Positions 37,993 to 50,189 of a stretch of 64,000 nucleotides of DNA are shown one piece after another. The position numbers were made by a program, and so were the translations under genes. Below the pieces are notes generated by a model. The model searched no databases. It was not told the origin of the DNA and was given only the letters and a program-made list of their open reading frames with translations. How positions within the stretch are numbered: the first letter of the stretch is position 1; each line of letters starts with the position of its first letter. The DNA lies in contig NC_040016.1 in NCBI RefSeq assembly GCF_000972845.2, positions 23,770,633-23,834,632 on the forward strand, in the 5' to 3' direction. This DNA is from Larimichthys crocea (Eukaryota; Chordata; Actinopteri; Sciaenidae).

Positions 37993-39783
37993 AGCTGGTC
38001 ATTGTGAGGTCAGATGTGAAATGACACTTCCTCCTCTAGCTGCTGAAACAGTGTATTTATAAGTGATAAAGAAAAAAAAAGGAGCTCAGACACATTAAGC
38101 ACACCACGCTCCAAGTGGCACCCTTTAATCTAATCTTGAATATTTAATCTGGGAGAGCAGACGAACCCAGTGGTTGTTGCCAAAGATGTTACAATGGCAG
38201 TCCAATTAAACTTGTTTTAATGGTTAGTTGGAATGACACACTTGGCAGTTATCCACTTTGGTGGATGAAGGTATTTGCTATTCATAATGCAACATTTACG
38301 AACATTCAAATCCTGGTTTGTGGCCTTCAGCAACAAAATGCTTAGTGCAAATATACAATAATCTAATCTAATATATTACATAGAGAAGGCAAAAATTTCA
38401 AGGATATATATATATATAGTGTGTGTGAACTTAAAATGAACAGTGTGAATGTGCTTGATTGATCCTGCCAAAAATGCCCTCAACCTCCTCAGTCAAAAGA
38501 AGAAATAAATAGAAGAAAAAGTGGACTTGGACTGTATTGGGGCTTGTAAGACATACTTGTAAGTGAAGAGTTAAAGGTGGCCTTTAGCAGGTCTAAAAGA
38601 AACTCCAATCGTTTCCTTTTAGCATGATTTTTGTCCTGTGAAAGATCTTTTAAAAGGCCAGATCACAGAGCACAGTGGAGCTATTAGGAGAATAGCTGTC
38701 AGAAATCCTGTCCTCCAGTTTAAAGAAGCCAAGCATTCCATCTCTGTCTTCTCTATAGTGCGGATCAAGAAGGTCTCTCAGCCCGAGAGGAGGCGATTTA
38801 AAGTTTCACACATGTGAAATCGGCAGAAGGATCCTTGAAATTTTTCAACATTCCACTCGTAATTGAAATGCATGAGAAATTAAATTTGAAGAAGCTGCTT
38901 TGCTTTAACATTTAATATTGACTGTGAGAAAGGATTTCATGTTTTTACGACATTTACTGGTATCTGGTACCAGCTAAGATTACTATTTAATACCAATGAA
39001 AGATTTAACTATGATTCCACCATTGTAAACCTAATAAACTTTTAGGCTGACTGTTTGCAACATTTTATTTTGGAATAGAGAAATGCATCAAAAAACAAAG
39101 AAATATGAACATGCAATAGAATAGTCATAATGGAGAAAGTGAATATTGCAATAGCAACAAGGACATTCTCACGCCATGGCCAGATTCGCCTCTTTGCAGC
39201 TACAGGGTACAAGTTTTCTGTTGGGTGTCTACTGACCACCCATTTCCACCCCCACTCTTTGTGAATTGTGTATGTTCCCTTTGGCTTTCAGGTTCCCAGC
39301 TCACACAGCAGACTGTACATGGCATTTCCGCTGTATGCCCACAAACCCAGAGAGAAAACAGAACTGCTATAGTGGAATAAAACAAACTGGCCCCGGGTTT
39401 GTTGAGACAGACAGAGAACTGTCTGAATGAGACTGTGCATTCCATCTTTCATTATTATTGCACATTTTTTGTTTTTGTCTGTACTATCTTATTTGAATGT
39501 ATGTTTCAGATACTGCTCAATCCTTTCCAGTCTCTGATGCTGTTCTCCATGAACCAGTTCAGGACTGAGGTTCTTAATGGTATGTGAGGTAGCTAGTTCT
39601 GTTTTCAAGACAGCGAAGCTCCACAGCGTAGTTATTCTTTGTTGTTGACCTTTGTTCCTACTGTGAATGTTATTATGAGGCAGCTTGCGTGGTAAGGCAG
39701 CTAAGGACACAGTTTGCTGTCATCCTGCCCAGCAGGTATCCAGGCAGGGTAGCAGAATGCTGCTGAAGCGTTGCTGCTGTTTA

Positions 39784-39821
39784 TGCTAACCCGTCTGTCC
39801 CCATGTTCTCCTCCCCTACAG
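39784..39821 (+). promoter_or_regulatory. ptprg: Splice acceptor of the ptprg exon: branch point, pyrimidine tract, AG
   Basis: TGCTAAC at 39784-39790 is a close match to the metazoan branch-point consensus, with its adenine 32 nt before the end of the intron. It is followed by a pyrimidine-rich run (39791-39819) and a CAG ending at 39821. This geometry is the main non-protein support for a real exon starting at 39822. Confidence 0.75.
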
Positions 39822-39938
39822 CGCTGACAGGAAGCCAAGCCGAGTCCCAAGCCCCTATCCAAGGCCTTCGCCGAGCCACGGCCGACGAGACACGGCACCG
39901 GAGAGCAGCCACCGAGGAGACCTACTGGGCCTACTCAG
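39822..39938 (+). CDS. ptprg: Internal exon (probable exon 2) of receptor-type protein tyrosine phosphatase gamma
   Basis: Seen: the exon lies between an AG acceptor (39820-39821) and a GT donor (39939-39940, context CAG|GTGTGT). It is 117 nt, enters and leaves in phase 1, and is open in this frame. The peptide begins ALTGSQAESQ (the first Ala codon is completed by a G from the previous exon), runs through a basic RHRR stretch near residues 26-29 and ends ETYWAYS plus the first base of a Gly codon. Known family: PTPRG is a membrane receptor with a signal peptide, an inactive carbonic-anhydrase-like domain, a fibronectin III domain, one transmembrane helix and two cytoplasmic phosphatase domains; its carbonic-anhydrase-like domain opens with a YWAYSG motif after a short basic segment. 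The close paralogue PTPRZ has WSYTG there, so gamma fits better. Inference: this is the junction of mature N-terminus and carbonic-anhydrase-like domain. Which teleost duplicate (ptprga or ptprgb) cannot be told. No other exon was found. Confidence 0.78.
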
Positions 39939-39946
39939 GTGTGTGT
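39939..39946 (+). promoter_or_regulatory. ptprg: Splice donor of the ptprg exon
   Basis: The junction reads CAG|GTGTGT, good agreement with the vertebrate donor consensus. It leaves one base (G) of the Gly codon on the exon, so the next exon must also begin in phase 1. A second GT two bases later would shift the frame and is less likely. Confidence 0.7.
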
Positions 39947-41350
39947 CTGTACTACTTTCTCTTTGAGAATCAGAGTGGAAACTGTGGTGAACCTTAAACT
40001 GTTCAAGCAGGGTTTTCACACACTGAAAACATTTGGAAGGCCTGTTGGCTTTCTGATGTGGAAAAAAAGCCAGAAAAATGGCAAGAAAGGTAACATATCT
40101 GTAGAAATGATTCTTCCATTTTCCATTTTTTGTGTTTTGACGAGAACACTGTCAGAAATACCTTCAGCTAGCAGCTGAAGCCGTTGAGCTGAGGGTCAGA
40201 TTAGGTGGTTGATGGGTAACGTATTTTGAATGGGAATCTTTTGGGACTTTCCAGAATGTCATGAGGTATTGAAAGTCCCACTGGTTACATACACATTATG
40301 TTAGGTGGCAGTAGAGCAGCTATCTGAGAAGTGTGGCTGACAATCTCTGGGCCTGAGGTCTCCATTGTGGAGGTTCAAAGACTCATACGAGATGCAAGGA
40401 ATATACCAACAAAAAACAACATGGAAAAGTCCAAAATAGTTTACTGATATGCTGAAAATGTCTGCAATGTGCAAAAATTAAAACCATGCAGAAACAAATG
40501 ACATTTCAGTCATCAGTATCATTAACACAAATGCAGTGCCAGTAATTATACAACCTACTCTATGATACACACAGGAAATAAATCATCATTGGTCCACAAA
40601 TCATCATCCAATGTGAGTAAAAGGACCAGAACAATATGGAAATAAGGGGTTAAATTACTCTCTCCCAAGGGCAGAGAAAATTAGGTCTCTATTTTAAACA
40701 GGCCTATAATAGAGAGGTCTGCAGTTAATGCAAACTCAGCACTCCCTCCATGTTTACCTGTTGTCTTGATGGATGCAGGATAATGCACATTTCCACAGGA
40801 CTAATCAGTACAACAGTGTCATGTCATCACCACTTTTCTGCTCCAAGTTTGAACTCTTTAACACGAATCCTCTTCCTGCTAATTAAGAGCAGTTGCTTCT
40901 ACTTGAACTTTCTTCAATCTCTGTTAAAAAACCATGAGTGAAACTCAACACTTCCTGCATCGCATTAAAAACCTCTGTACAGCTCAGAGTACATTATCTG
41001 CTCCTTTCCTTAAAGGCTTTTAACGTGAAACATCTACAGGAAGAAGAGAGGAGCTCACCATAACTGCAACCGAACGAGTACAAGTCAATTGAAAGAATCA
41101 TTGACCAGCTTTTATTTCATTGTGTCATGCAGGCTCAGCCATTATTGAATAGCAGCTTCTTTTAGAACATACAGCAGCTCTAAAGCCTCCTGGTTCAGGC
41201 TCAGGGTGAGATGTTAAAGACTTGAGTAAGTGGAGGACTTCACAAGTACAGTAAGACAAAGTTCTGTGGTTTGGAGCACGCTGCGTGTGGGTGAGTGTGT
41301 TTTAGAGTGAGAGCAGTTATGTGCCACTGTCAACGCAACATGTGTGCCTT

Positions 41351-41377
41351 CCTCTCTCTCTCTCTCTCTCTCTCTCT
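41351..41377. repeat. (CT)n microsatellite in a pyrimidine-rich stretch
   Basis: A pure CT tract followed by pyrimidine-rich DNA to about 41430. Confidence 0.95.
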
Positions 41378-42880
41378 TGCTGTGTCTTTTTCTTCCTCTC
41401 TCTCCCGCTCTCCTCCTCATCTCTCCTCGGTGCTCCTCTGGCCTCGGGGCATCTCCGGGCCCTTTTTTTTTATTTTACCGTTGCTTCAGAAGAGAGAAAA
41501 AAAAGGCACTTCCGTTGTCCCTTTAAAGCCTTTAGTTTTTCAGAGGGGCAACATTAATCTTTCACCATGCAAGTGACGTGAGCCCCGGGCCACAAATGAT
41601 CTTTTAGTTTATTTATTTCAATATTTCCGCTGGCTCGTCTAACCCTAATTGGTAGCCCGTCGTGCTTGCGATAGTGCAGGAGCTTGTGGGTAAATCCAGC
41701 CGGTGACAGTTTCACTTAGTGTTGTTGCTGCTGATGCTAAGATCTACCGATGCTCTCCTGCTGTCCCCCCCACACATGTTTGATCGCAGCTCTTACATAA
41801 GATGCTGATGTAATGGCGGGCAGGATCCAGGCAAGAGAGGAAAACAATAGAGAGACAGCAGGCTGACATACTGGTGGTGATATTTTATTTTTATGTCACC
41901 GTAAGGGTCTGTAAAATTCAGGGTTTTTTTCCCCACTGTGGGTCTTACTGGTCAGCATTATGTAAGGTTAGCACAGGACTGTACTCCTCACTGTCATCAT
42001 GGACACTGGACAAAAACACACGTTAAAAACATTTTTGGAAGTGTGTTTTGATTGTTACTAAAAATGAGTTCTTGTATGATTGTTACAATGCTGCACTCTC
42101 TTCCATTGTAGATATTCTCTCCCCTCCGATGACTTCTCCAAAATTTCCTAAACTTCTGACCTAATTAGATTGTTCTAATTGTGCCCTCCAGAGGGCTGAC
42201 AAACTCCAATCAGGACCTCTGCAGTTCATGGCTGTTCTGCCCTCTGCCTGATCAGAATGGGAGATTAAAACCAGGCACAATGCTGACGAATCAGCAAGTT
42301 ATCTGGGGACGTTTCTATACCTCCAGAATGAGAGACAGAAAAAAACCCACAGACTCACAGTCATCCTGTGTGTGTGCTTCATGACCGCTGTGGTTTCATA
42401 ATGAATCTGTGATGGATGTGTGCCTCAGACACTAATCGACAAACTGACACTTTTAGTTTTTCAGGAACTTTTGATTTGACAGTTTGAGAGAATGAAAACA
42501 TTTTAAAATATTTTGCTTCTACTTCAGTGTTTTGGCAAATATAACAATTTCATTCAAGGTGAACTGCATTGAACAGAGATATCAGAAAATAGCATGTTTG
42601 GTTAGGAGCCCAATTAGGGTTACAAAGGGGCAGAAAGTTTCCAGTAAATTTCCAGAAACTTTCAATGGACTAAACTTCTTCCCTGGAGTTTCTGTGCTCT
42701 GTCGTCCAGCAGGTTCTCATGGATCGTGGCTGCTGCTGTGGTCCTGCATGACGTCCACTACATATATTATTACATTATTGCTACCATATCTCCATTACAG
42801 TTTATAGTTAGTTGATGATTTGCTGCTGCTGTGCATCTGTGTCTCTCTATCTCTATCACAGGTTCCACTGCTACTGTAAT

Positions 42881-42947
42881 CATTTTATCATTCATTGTAA
42901 TTCATTGTCATTTTATCATTCATTGTAATTCATTGTCATTTTATCAT
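42881..42947 (+). repeat. 28-bp tandem repeat, 2.4 copies
   Basis: Units start at 42881, 42909 and 42937 (partial) with CATTTTATCATTCATTG. The array lies in AT-rich DNA with no gene nearby. Confidence 0.9.
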
Positions 42948-43185
42948 TATCATACATAACAAAAACCTAACTTCATGATTCCCAAAAACCTAAGAATCTC
43001 ATTAATAATTAAATGAGTGATATTAGGATTCCGACAGGACCCGGCACTATGGCAAAGACAGGATGTCCACCAAAAAAACACAGCAGCCTGTGGTTGATCT
43101 ACAGAGATGTCACACTGCGGCCACCAATCAGATGACCCCTCTCACCCCCCAACCCCCACACACAGCCAGACTACCCACTGTTTGG

Positions 43186-43211
43186 CACACACACACACAC
43201 ACACACACACA
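43186..43211. repeat. (CA)n microsatellite
   Basis: About 13 CA units. Confidence 0.95.
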
Positions 43212-44765
43212 GAAAACAAATGACATAAAAGCAAAATCAAAAGTCCTCAGCTGATTTTATAAATAATTTAATAAAACATACACAATGAACTGTATTGAAT
43301 CAGGGCAGTCTTTTCAGGATAGCACAAGGCTAGTGCAGTACCTGACAGGAGGATTTTGAAGATGACCTGTTTTGATTATTATGATTTAGTTGAAGCACAT
43401 GCCGACTATAGCCAAAGTCTAAATGAGAGCAGTGACCTTGTTTAACCATTATATTTATGTGCTGGGAGCTGTCAGGATTGACTTATTTTTATTTGTTTGA
43501 TTTGATTTGATTTTTTGCCTCGGTTACAAATCAAGTCAGCTCTGACTTCCAGCATGTCAGGGAAAAACATCCAATCACAGCTTAAAACTAATCTAACATT
43601 CACAAGTTTAAATCAACTCATTCTGGATTTGGGGTAAATTTTTGATGTATCTCAACAAATATGTCACAGTGCCTGAAACTGTCTCAATTTCCTCAAGCTC
43701 TGAGGACCTCTTCTCCATAGCAAAGGCAGCCGAGGGACACAAATACCATTTTCATTTTATTTTTTTAAAAACGGCACTAAACGAATTTAAACTAATGACC
43801 ATTACTGAAACTATAGTATAAACTATAATATCAAATTATCCTGGAGACTCTTTGTTGAGGGACATGAAGGTATAGCTAGACTCATTTCATTTCTTTAAGA
43901 GAGAGTGAAGGAGAGTATGAATCAGAGCTGGGATTAGGACATGGTTAGGAGACATTGATTGGAGATGTTCAGTGGGGACAAATTGTCAACCACGTTTGCA
44001 CATTTATTATCCAACAATGCTACATGACAAATAATAACCAGTCATGCACTGCAGATATTATTATTGTGTCCACTACTGAGTGTCTGACAAGTGATCACAA
44101 TGTACCATAAAGATTCTTCTTGGAAGCGAGTGGAGAGCAAACGGTGACTTGCTTGTATGTCGTCTTTAGGTCATTGTGAGCATTAAATGTCTGGATAGTC
44201 ACTAAGTAAGTAAAGCTAATTATACAAACTGCTAATTCATATTGGAGCATATACAATTTTTCTAATTGAAAATTACAATATGAATAAACCTAATAATAGA
44301 CCTGTGCACTACCTATACTGTGATTGACTAATTACTGACGTGAAATGATGGTGCAATCAGGTAACACTGTAATCAGATGAATCAAAATTATTATTACAAG
44401 AATATAACTTTAATTATATTACCTGGAAGTCATTACAAGGCTCAGTCTCAAAGTTTAACTGCTCACATTAACCTCATTCAAGCTTCATTGGCCAAGCCTT
44501 TTCTTAAGATATGCAATATAAACCATATAATATACTATACAACCCTTCCTGTGATATATGTTCCCTATTCCACATAATTACAAGTGCTTTGTCGTTTGGT
44601 TTTAAGAGCCTGTCTTTTGCGGTGGGCTGACGGTGACACTCTAAGGTCAAATTGATTGGCTCTTCCAGTGCCTGTTTCAAAAATTTTTTTTTTTTTTTCA
44701 TTTCACTATTCACAATATGACCCACATGTTGGTATTAGCAACCCCCATCTTATACCATTGAGAAG

Positions 44766-44784
44766 CACACACACACACACACAC
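44766..44784. repeat. (CA)n microsatellite, short
   Basis: About 9 CA units at the 5' border of a CNE-like block. Confidence 0.9.
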
Positions 44785-45107
44785 TTGAATGGAAATTAAT
44801 TTTCAGACCTGCACAATGTCAAGGCTTGCTATCGACGGGAGAGGCGAACCTAATTTGCGTGCTCCTTGTCGAGCTGTTTTACCATTCAACTGCAGCCACC
44901 TTCAGAGAGCTCTCAGGCCTTTGTGCTGCAGCCTTGAAGTGGGTAAATGAAGATGGAAATTGATGATATGCTGTACAGTCATTTTACTCATGAGGAAAGC
45001 AATTTTATTAGTCTGTGTCTTTTTTCACATCCGAAAACTGAAATTTCCACATAAGAGCATTTAAGTGATAAAAAAGAATAGGTATAGGTAAGTATACTTA
45101 CTACTAC

Positions 45108-45129
45108 TATATATATATATATATATATA
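45108..45129. repeat. (TA)n microsatellite
   Basis: About 11 TA units, preceded by CTACTACTA. Confidence 0.95.
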
Positions 45130-45574
45130 GCTTAAATTAAATTTGCTCACAAATATGGTATTTAGTTGTGCACGTACCTCGGCCATCACTCAAACTTCCC
45201 CAGGCTGCTCTCTGACCTCCTCTCCTACAACTATGATTGCCAAGAACTGCAGCCACGGGGGATGGCTCCAACCCTCTCCTTATAGACTTGATTAGATTCA
45301 ACTTTCCTGTCATTGCACAAAGTTAAAAACTGCTGGCCTGGCTTAACTAAATAAGTGAAACACATGTTTCTATTCATATTACAATGAATGATTAGACAGA
45401 CAATGGAATTCATGCCATACAGACTCATATAACTATGCAAATGAAGATGTATTTTTCATTGTTTTATCTGGCAAGCTATTCTGACAGGGATTTACATTTT
45501 CTGACTGTGAGTGAAGAAGGTACTGTAAACAAACCCCTGTACTGTTTTGTTGACACCCAACAAGTAGTAAAAAA

Positions 45575-45658
45575 ACTGCTGCAGATGTCTGTAACAGAGG
45601 TTGAGAATGAGATGGAACTGCTGCAGATGTCTGTAACAGAGGTTGAGAATGAGATGGA
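45575..45658 (+). repeat. Perfect 42-bp tandem duplication
   Basis: Two identical 42-bp units (45575-45616 and 45617-45658), each containing GATGTCTGTAACAGAGGTTG. Because 42 is a multiple of three, it repeats 14 codons in an open frame from 45435 to 45812, but that frame has no recognisable homology or splice context. Confidence 0.95.
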
Positions 45659-47284
45659 GCAACAAACGCTTTGTTTTGCTGCAGGATGCCACTTTTTTCT
45701 AAAGGGACTTGGATTAAGAAGACAGGAAAGCAGTTTTAACAAGAGGGTCATGATTCACGCTTCCACTGATGACGTAACTTGCTGTTTTTTCCAAGGTATG
45801 GCAGCTATTTAAGAGAAAAAAGTGTTGTCACATCTCTCAAAAGTTTCCACTTTTTGTCTTGACCTTTTCAAATCACAGTTTTGAATTTTCCGACTGATTG
45901 TTAGCACGACTCTCTGAAACTTCAGTGAGAGAAATTCTTTTGTTCAAGAGGTTTCTTACTGTCAAAACATTCAACCTTGCAAAAAAAAGAAAAAGTTCTA
46001 CAGCTTTGTTTTATGGTGATGCTTTATGCTTTTCATTAAGACTACGGTTTTAGAAGGAAATGATATTTCAGTCCTACAGCTGCATGACTCAGCTAATTCT
46101 GTTGAAATACCACTAAATTCCAATCAGCTCTGCAGCTCTGTTCTGCAGCTAAACATGACCTTTGACCTCTGACTCCACTGTGTAATGTCTATACAACATT
46201 TCCAGAAATTTGAAAATACTATCTCTTCAGAACCTCCTTCATGTATATTGAGCTGCACTCTGGACACGTCACAGTCTATTTAGAGATGCTGTAAGCAAAG
46301 GTAGAGCTGGAGTCAGAGCCAGTACCAAGAAGAGAATCATGTAAGATTGTGATGAAGTTGTGAAATGGTAGTAATATACAAACGTATTTGATGTATATGG
46401 AACAATAGATGATACATTTTTAATGTGTCATGAATCCAATTTTCATATTCCTAAAATGCACTGATTTGTCGAGATGAATTGCATGATTATTCTGAACCAT
46501 ACACGTCCATACTGGTGCAGTAATATGAACTGCTGTGGTGAGGTGAAGGAAATCCATGTGGTCTCATGGTCCTGTAGGCACTGCCTGAGGAACATATTCA
46601 GCAGTTTGTAGGTAACTTTGTTTCTAAAGATAAAGATGTTTGTGGTGTCTTTTACCTGGCTTGGTTGATCAGGTATTAGGAAAGGAAATTAACTTAATTA
46701 CATTCACATTTAAAAATCATTTATAGGTCCCCCAAAGAGTGATAGAGAACGTATTTCAGTATTAACTTTAATTGCTAATAATAATTAAAAAAAGTTTCTA
46801 TTAATTAATTCAGTTAGATGGGTATTAAAACCACACTGAAGATTGTAGTCTCTGCATCAAGACATGTTTCCAATACTGTGTGTTTAAAATGATATGATCT
46901 ACTTTATTTACAGCTTTGATAGTATCTAATGTAGTTATTAAAGTACTTATTAAAAATAGATCTACGATCAGAATGACTCCATCCGTGATCGATTGACTAG
47001 CGTACAATCTCCTCCTCGCTCTTCTCTTCTGGAGGTCTACTGCAGACACGGAGATGTTAGCTGGTATTACACCGAAGATGCGAAAACAGTGTTTTTTTTT
47101 TCTTTTTTAAAGCATAAACTGTGAACACATTTGGTCTGTACCTCTTTGGCATGATCAGCAATGTCAGTAATGCTCTACAACAGAATCATGAGTAGAAAAA
47201 AAATAAATGTGAGTTCTGTTTGTTACAAAGAGTGAAACAGAGAGAGGCAGGGAGAGCAGGTGTGTGTGCAGTTAGAGACAGAGG

Positions 47285-47287
47285 TGC

Positions 47288-47332
<45 letters not shown>
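47285..47332. repeat. (GT)n microsatellite
   Basis: About 22 GT units starting with GCGTGCG, about 210 bp before the TA-flanked transposon. Confidence 0.95.
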
Positions 47333-47333
<1 letters not shown>

Positions 47334-47547
47334 AAAAGCAAGGTGAGCAGCTTTAAGTAGTTTAGACTAAGGTGTAGAATGAAAATGGTAACAAGGAATA
47401 ACAGAAACATAAAAAAAATCTAATTAAAAACCTAGTCACTCTATCAAACACTGTAGCGGGTCCTCAATATGTGTTGTGACTTTTTCTGCACTATCACTGT
47501 GTGCAGTATATATTTTTTATTTTTTTGACAGACATAGTTCAAATGTA

Positions 47548-48211
47548 TGGAGCCCCTGAAGTGACATGAGAAAAAAAAAAAAGCATTGCGAGATCTTAGC
47601 TTTGGAACTCGAGATCTCGAGTTTCTTTTGACTGCGGTCAAGCCAGCCGTCTCTCGTTTTCGCGTAGTCAAGCCAGCCACTCAATTGTTTTCAATTGCGC
47701 CCTATAACACCCGTCAATGTAATAATGTCCACAAAAGTACTAGAAATCTGCAGCTTTTAATGCAATAATCCCTGAACGTAATACATTTTCCACAAATGTA
47801 ATTAGCCACTGCCTACTACAAACGTAACACGCGATTTCCCACAAATGTAATAACTATTACGTTTGCAGGGATTTATTACGTTTGTGGGGAAGTGAAAATC
47901 TTCAACTTTCAATACTGTAATAACTTCCTACAAATGTAATAACGCAATGAATAATGGTCTTTGAGGTTGTTGTTGTTTGTCTGCCTATACACACACTACT
48001 AATACTGACTGTGGGTACAAAATCCAGCATTATTACATTATTACAGGGCACACTTGAAATTATTGTCTACACGAAAACGAGAGATTGCTGGCTTAACCTC
48101 AGTCAAAAGAAACTCAGGATCTCGAGTTCCAAAGTCGAGATCTCACAATGCTCTGACAATTTTTTTTTTCTCATGTCACTTTTTTTTTCTCATGTCACTT
48201 CTGGGGCTCCG
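47548..48211. mobile_element. Inverted-repeat DNA transposon (non-autonomous), TA-flanked
   Basis: Arms of roughly 115-140 bp pair with each other: the left arm 47548-47662 (from GGAGCCCCTGAAGTGACATG to CTCGTTTTCG) and the right arm 48071-48211, inverted. TA sits directly outside both ends (47546-47547 and 48212-48213). The left arm contains a perfect 18-bp palindrome, AACTCGAGATCTCGAGTT (47606-47623). The right arm carries a local duplication of TTTTTTTCTCATGTCACTT. The interior repeats ACAAATGTAATA-like words, two of which form a near-perfect hairpin (47838-47853 with 47873-47888). No protein is encoded. A TA duplication suggests a Tc1/mariner-type mover, but the ends do not look like classical Tc1 ends. 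Confidence 0.75.
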
Positions 48212-50189
48212 TACCAATGAACAAAATCATAGCCAAACTACAATCAAGGCAAAAACACCGTGGAGCAACACACACACTGTGATGAGCCTGGAGAGTGGAG
48301 GTTGTTATAGCAGCACATTAACCCATCATCACATATAGGTGTAATTTTTGAGTATCCACATCCTTTTGGCTGTGTAGTAGTATACGTCAATATTACATCA
48401 ATCATATCCTTTGGCTTTGTATCTGTAGTCAGTCCACCAATCAATCGAAGCATCACAGTGAATCAATCAGCTATGAAAGGAAGGAACAGTTCTGCTCAGA
48501 TCTGATGATGAACTTCAACACATTCAGAGGACACGGAGGACAAAGAAAGCTGCTTTCAATCAACCTTGTTACTTCTATACTGCTGCTGTCATCACATAAA
48601 GGCCCATGGCTGTGTATGTGTTTGTGCACACCGGCTTACATTTGTGTGTGCTTGTTGATTAACTGAATGGCAGCAAGCAATTGAGCTGTCCGTGTGAGGT
48701 GTGAGGGGTGATGCATTATATGAGTACTCTCTGTGATTGCGTCAGTGACTACGTGTCTAATGCAGGATCAAACTGACATGCTGTCTAGGAAAAAATGCAT
48801 CGATTTGATGCCCTCACAGCCATCATAATATTTCCCCACCTCTCAAATAGTCCTTGAGTAGCCTTGGCCTCTATTGAGGACTCAGAGAATAATATCCATC
48901 AAGTGTATATATCGGGTAAGCTGCCTCTGCAGTCCTGAAGGACCTAAAAATAGGTCTGTCATTCAGCTGATCACAATAGTCAGGTCAGTTCATGTCTACA
49001 ACGCTGCAACAACCTCCCTTTGAACAACAAGTCATTGTCAACAGTAGTTTGTAGTTGCCTGCAAAGAGACACAAAACACTGTGGCACATTTTAATACCCA
49101 ACTGGCAAAATTTGGAACCATCTGTGTCTAAGCTTCTTGTCAGACCTATGTAGAGTCATTACACTTCATTATATTGTCATCACATATGGTATGCAATCAG
49201 CAAGCAGTAGAAGAGATTCAGCTGTATCACTTTACATGGTGTGTCAGTAATGATGGTGTTTCTACTTCGCTAGTTCAGTCATGATTATGTCATGTGAATT
49301 TGAGTATTACATAGTTTAATATTATGTCTGCAGAAACAGAAACACAGTTTGTAGAATAGAAAGCCCATAATCCTTCATTTGGTTATATATTTCTTTACAA
49401 TGATGAACATTGAATCATTTCGTGAACAGGGAACTGTGTTGCTCAGTATGATATTTGCCACACACATATCTTTTTTCTATTGATAAAAAACGCAGTTGTT
49501 TTGGAATAAACTCCACTAACCAGGACTCTGGTTCTATCTGCATCTGAAAGCAGTACAAAAAAGCTCAATCTCTGCTATCAATGAAGAAAAAAAAAGATAA
49601 AAAGACTTAGAGCAGCAGGGTGGGCGGATTAATACCTGAAGTACTGATTTCCCCCAACAGCATCAATATGACTGATACAAAAAGTAAGTTGGCTCTCTCT
49701 TCTGCACTGTATCAATCTTTATTCCATCAAAAAAAACATGACAAGACTAAATGTAATCTGATCAGTTGTCATGGACTTATACAGCTTAATACAACTTATT
49801 AAAGTCCTTAAAGTTCATCTCCATGGCATGATATCAGATGGTCTGGTTATCTGCATACACTGCTGCTGATACCCAGATCTATCAATTCTTCCCGTCAGAC
49901 GCCCTCACTGCCTCACTGCCTCAGTGTAGATCTCAGCCTCTTAGTCATATCTAAAAATAAATGATGGAAGTCCATCTTCAACTGTTTAACACAACATCAG
50001 TATCTAACTTAGCTCTGCCTCACTGTCTTCAACCGTGCAGGCTTTGCTGGCATTGATGACCAACTAACTCTCACTGTGTATGTAGCATCTGCCACTTGGT
50101 CATGTCACTTTGCACTAGAACATCAGAAAGTAGAATATGCTGTATGACAAATGGTCCAAAATGGAGCAGCATCTGTGGTCTTCAGGTAG

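Larger units (their letters stand above)
31301..39783. other. Gene-free stretch before the ptprg exon
   Basis: Contains strongly strand-asymmetric pyrimidine-rich stretches (31430-31600 and 35350-35760) and purine-rich ones (37500-37580 and 37730-37770), which explain several low-complexity open frames. The promoter-like block at 36.1-36.6 kb is listed separately. No other exon was seen. Confidence 0.5.
1..39821 (+). other. ptprg: Putative ptprg intron 1 (3' part)
   Basis: No coding exon with splice sites and family homology was recognised upstream of the exon at 39822. The stretch is AT-rich with many stop codons in all frames, simple repeats and transposon remnants, as in a long vertebrate intron. 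The first intron of PTPRG is very large in other vertebrates, and the phase-1 entry of the next exon fits a preceding signal-peptide exon. The signal-peptide exon should lie upstream of this window. An unrelated gene nested in the intron cannot be excluded but none was seen. Confidence 0.6.
39947..47545. other. Gene-free stretch after the ptprg exon
   Basis: Holds CT, CA, TA and GT tracts, the 28-bp and 42-bp tandem repeats, and a short inverted GAAAGTTT/AAACTTTC pair (42633-42663) that resembles a common fish repeat fragment. The segments 41480-41720 and 44800-45010 look like possible conserved non-coding DNA. Confidence 0.5.

Noticed and set aside
39941..39942. Alternative donor GT two bases downstream of the chosen one
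   Set aside because: It would change the exit phase and lose the CAG|GT match; the phase-1 symmetry and the Gly of YSG support the first GT.
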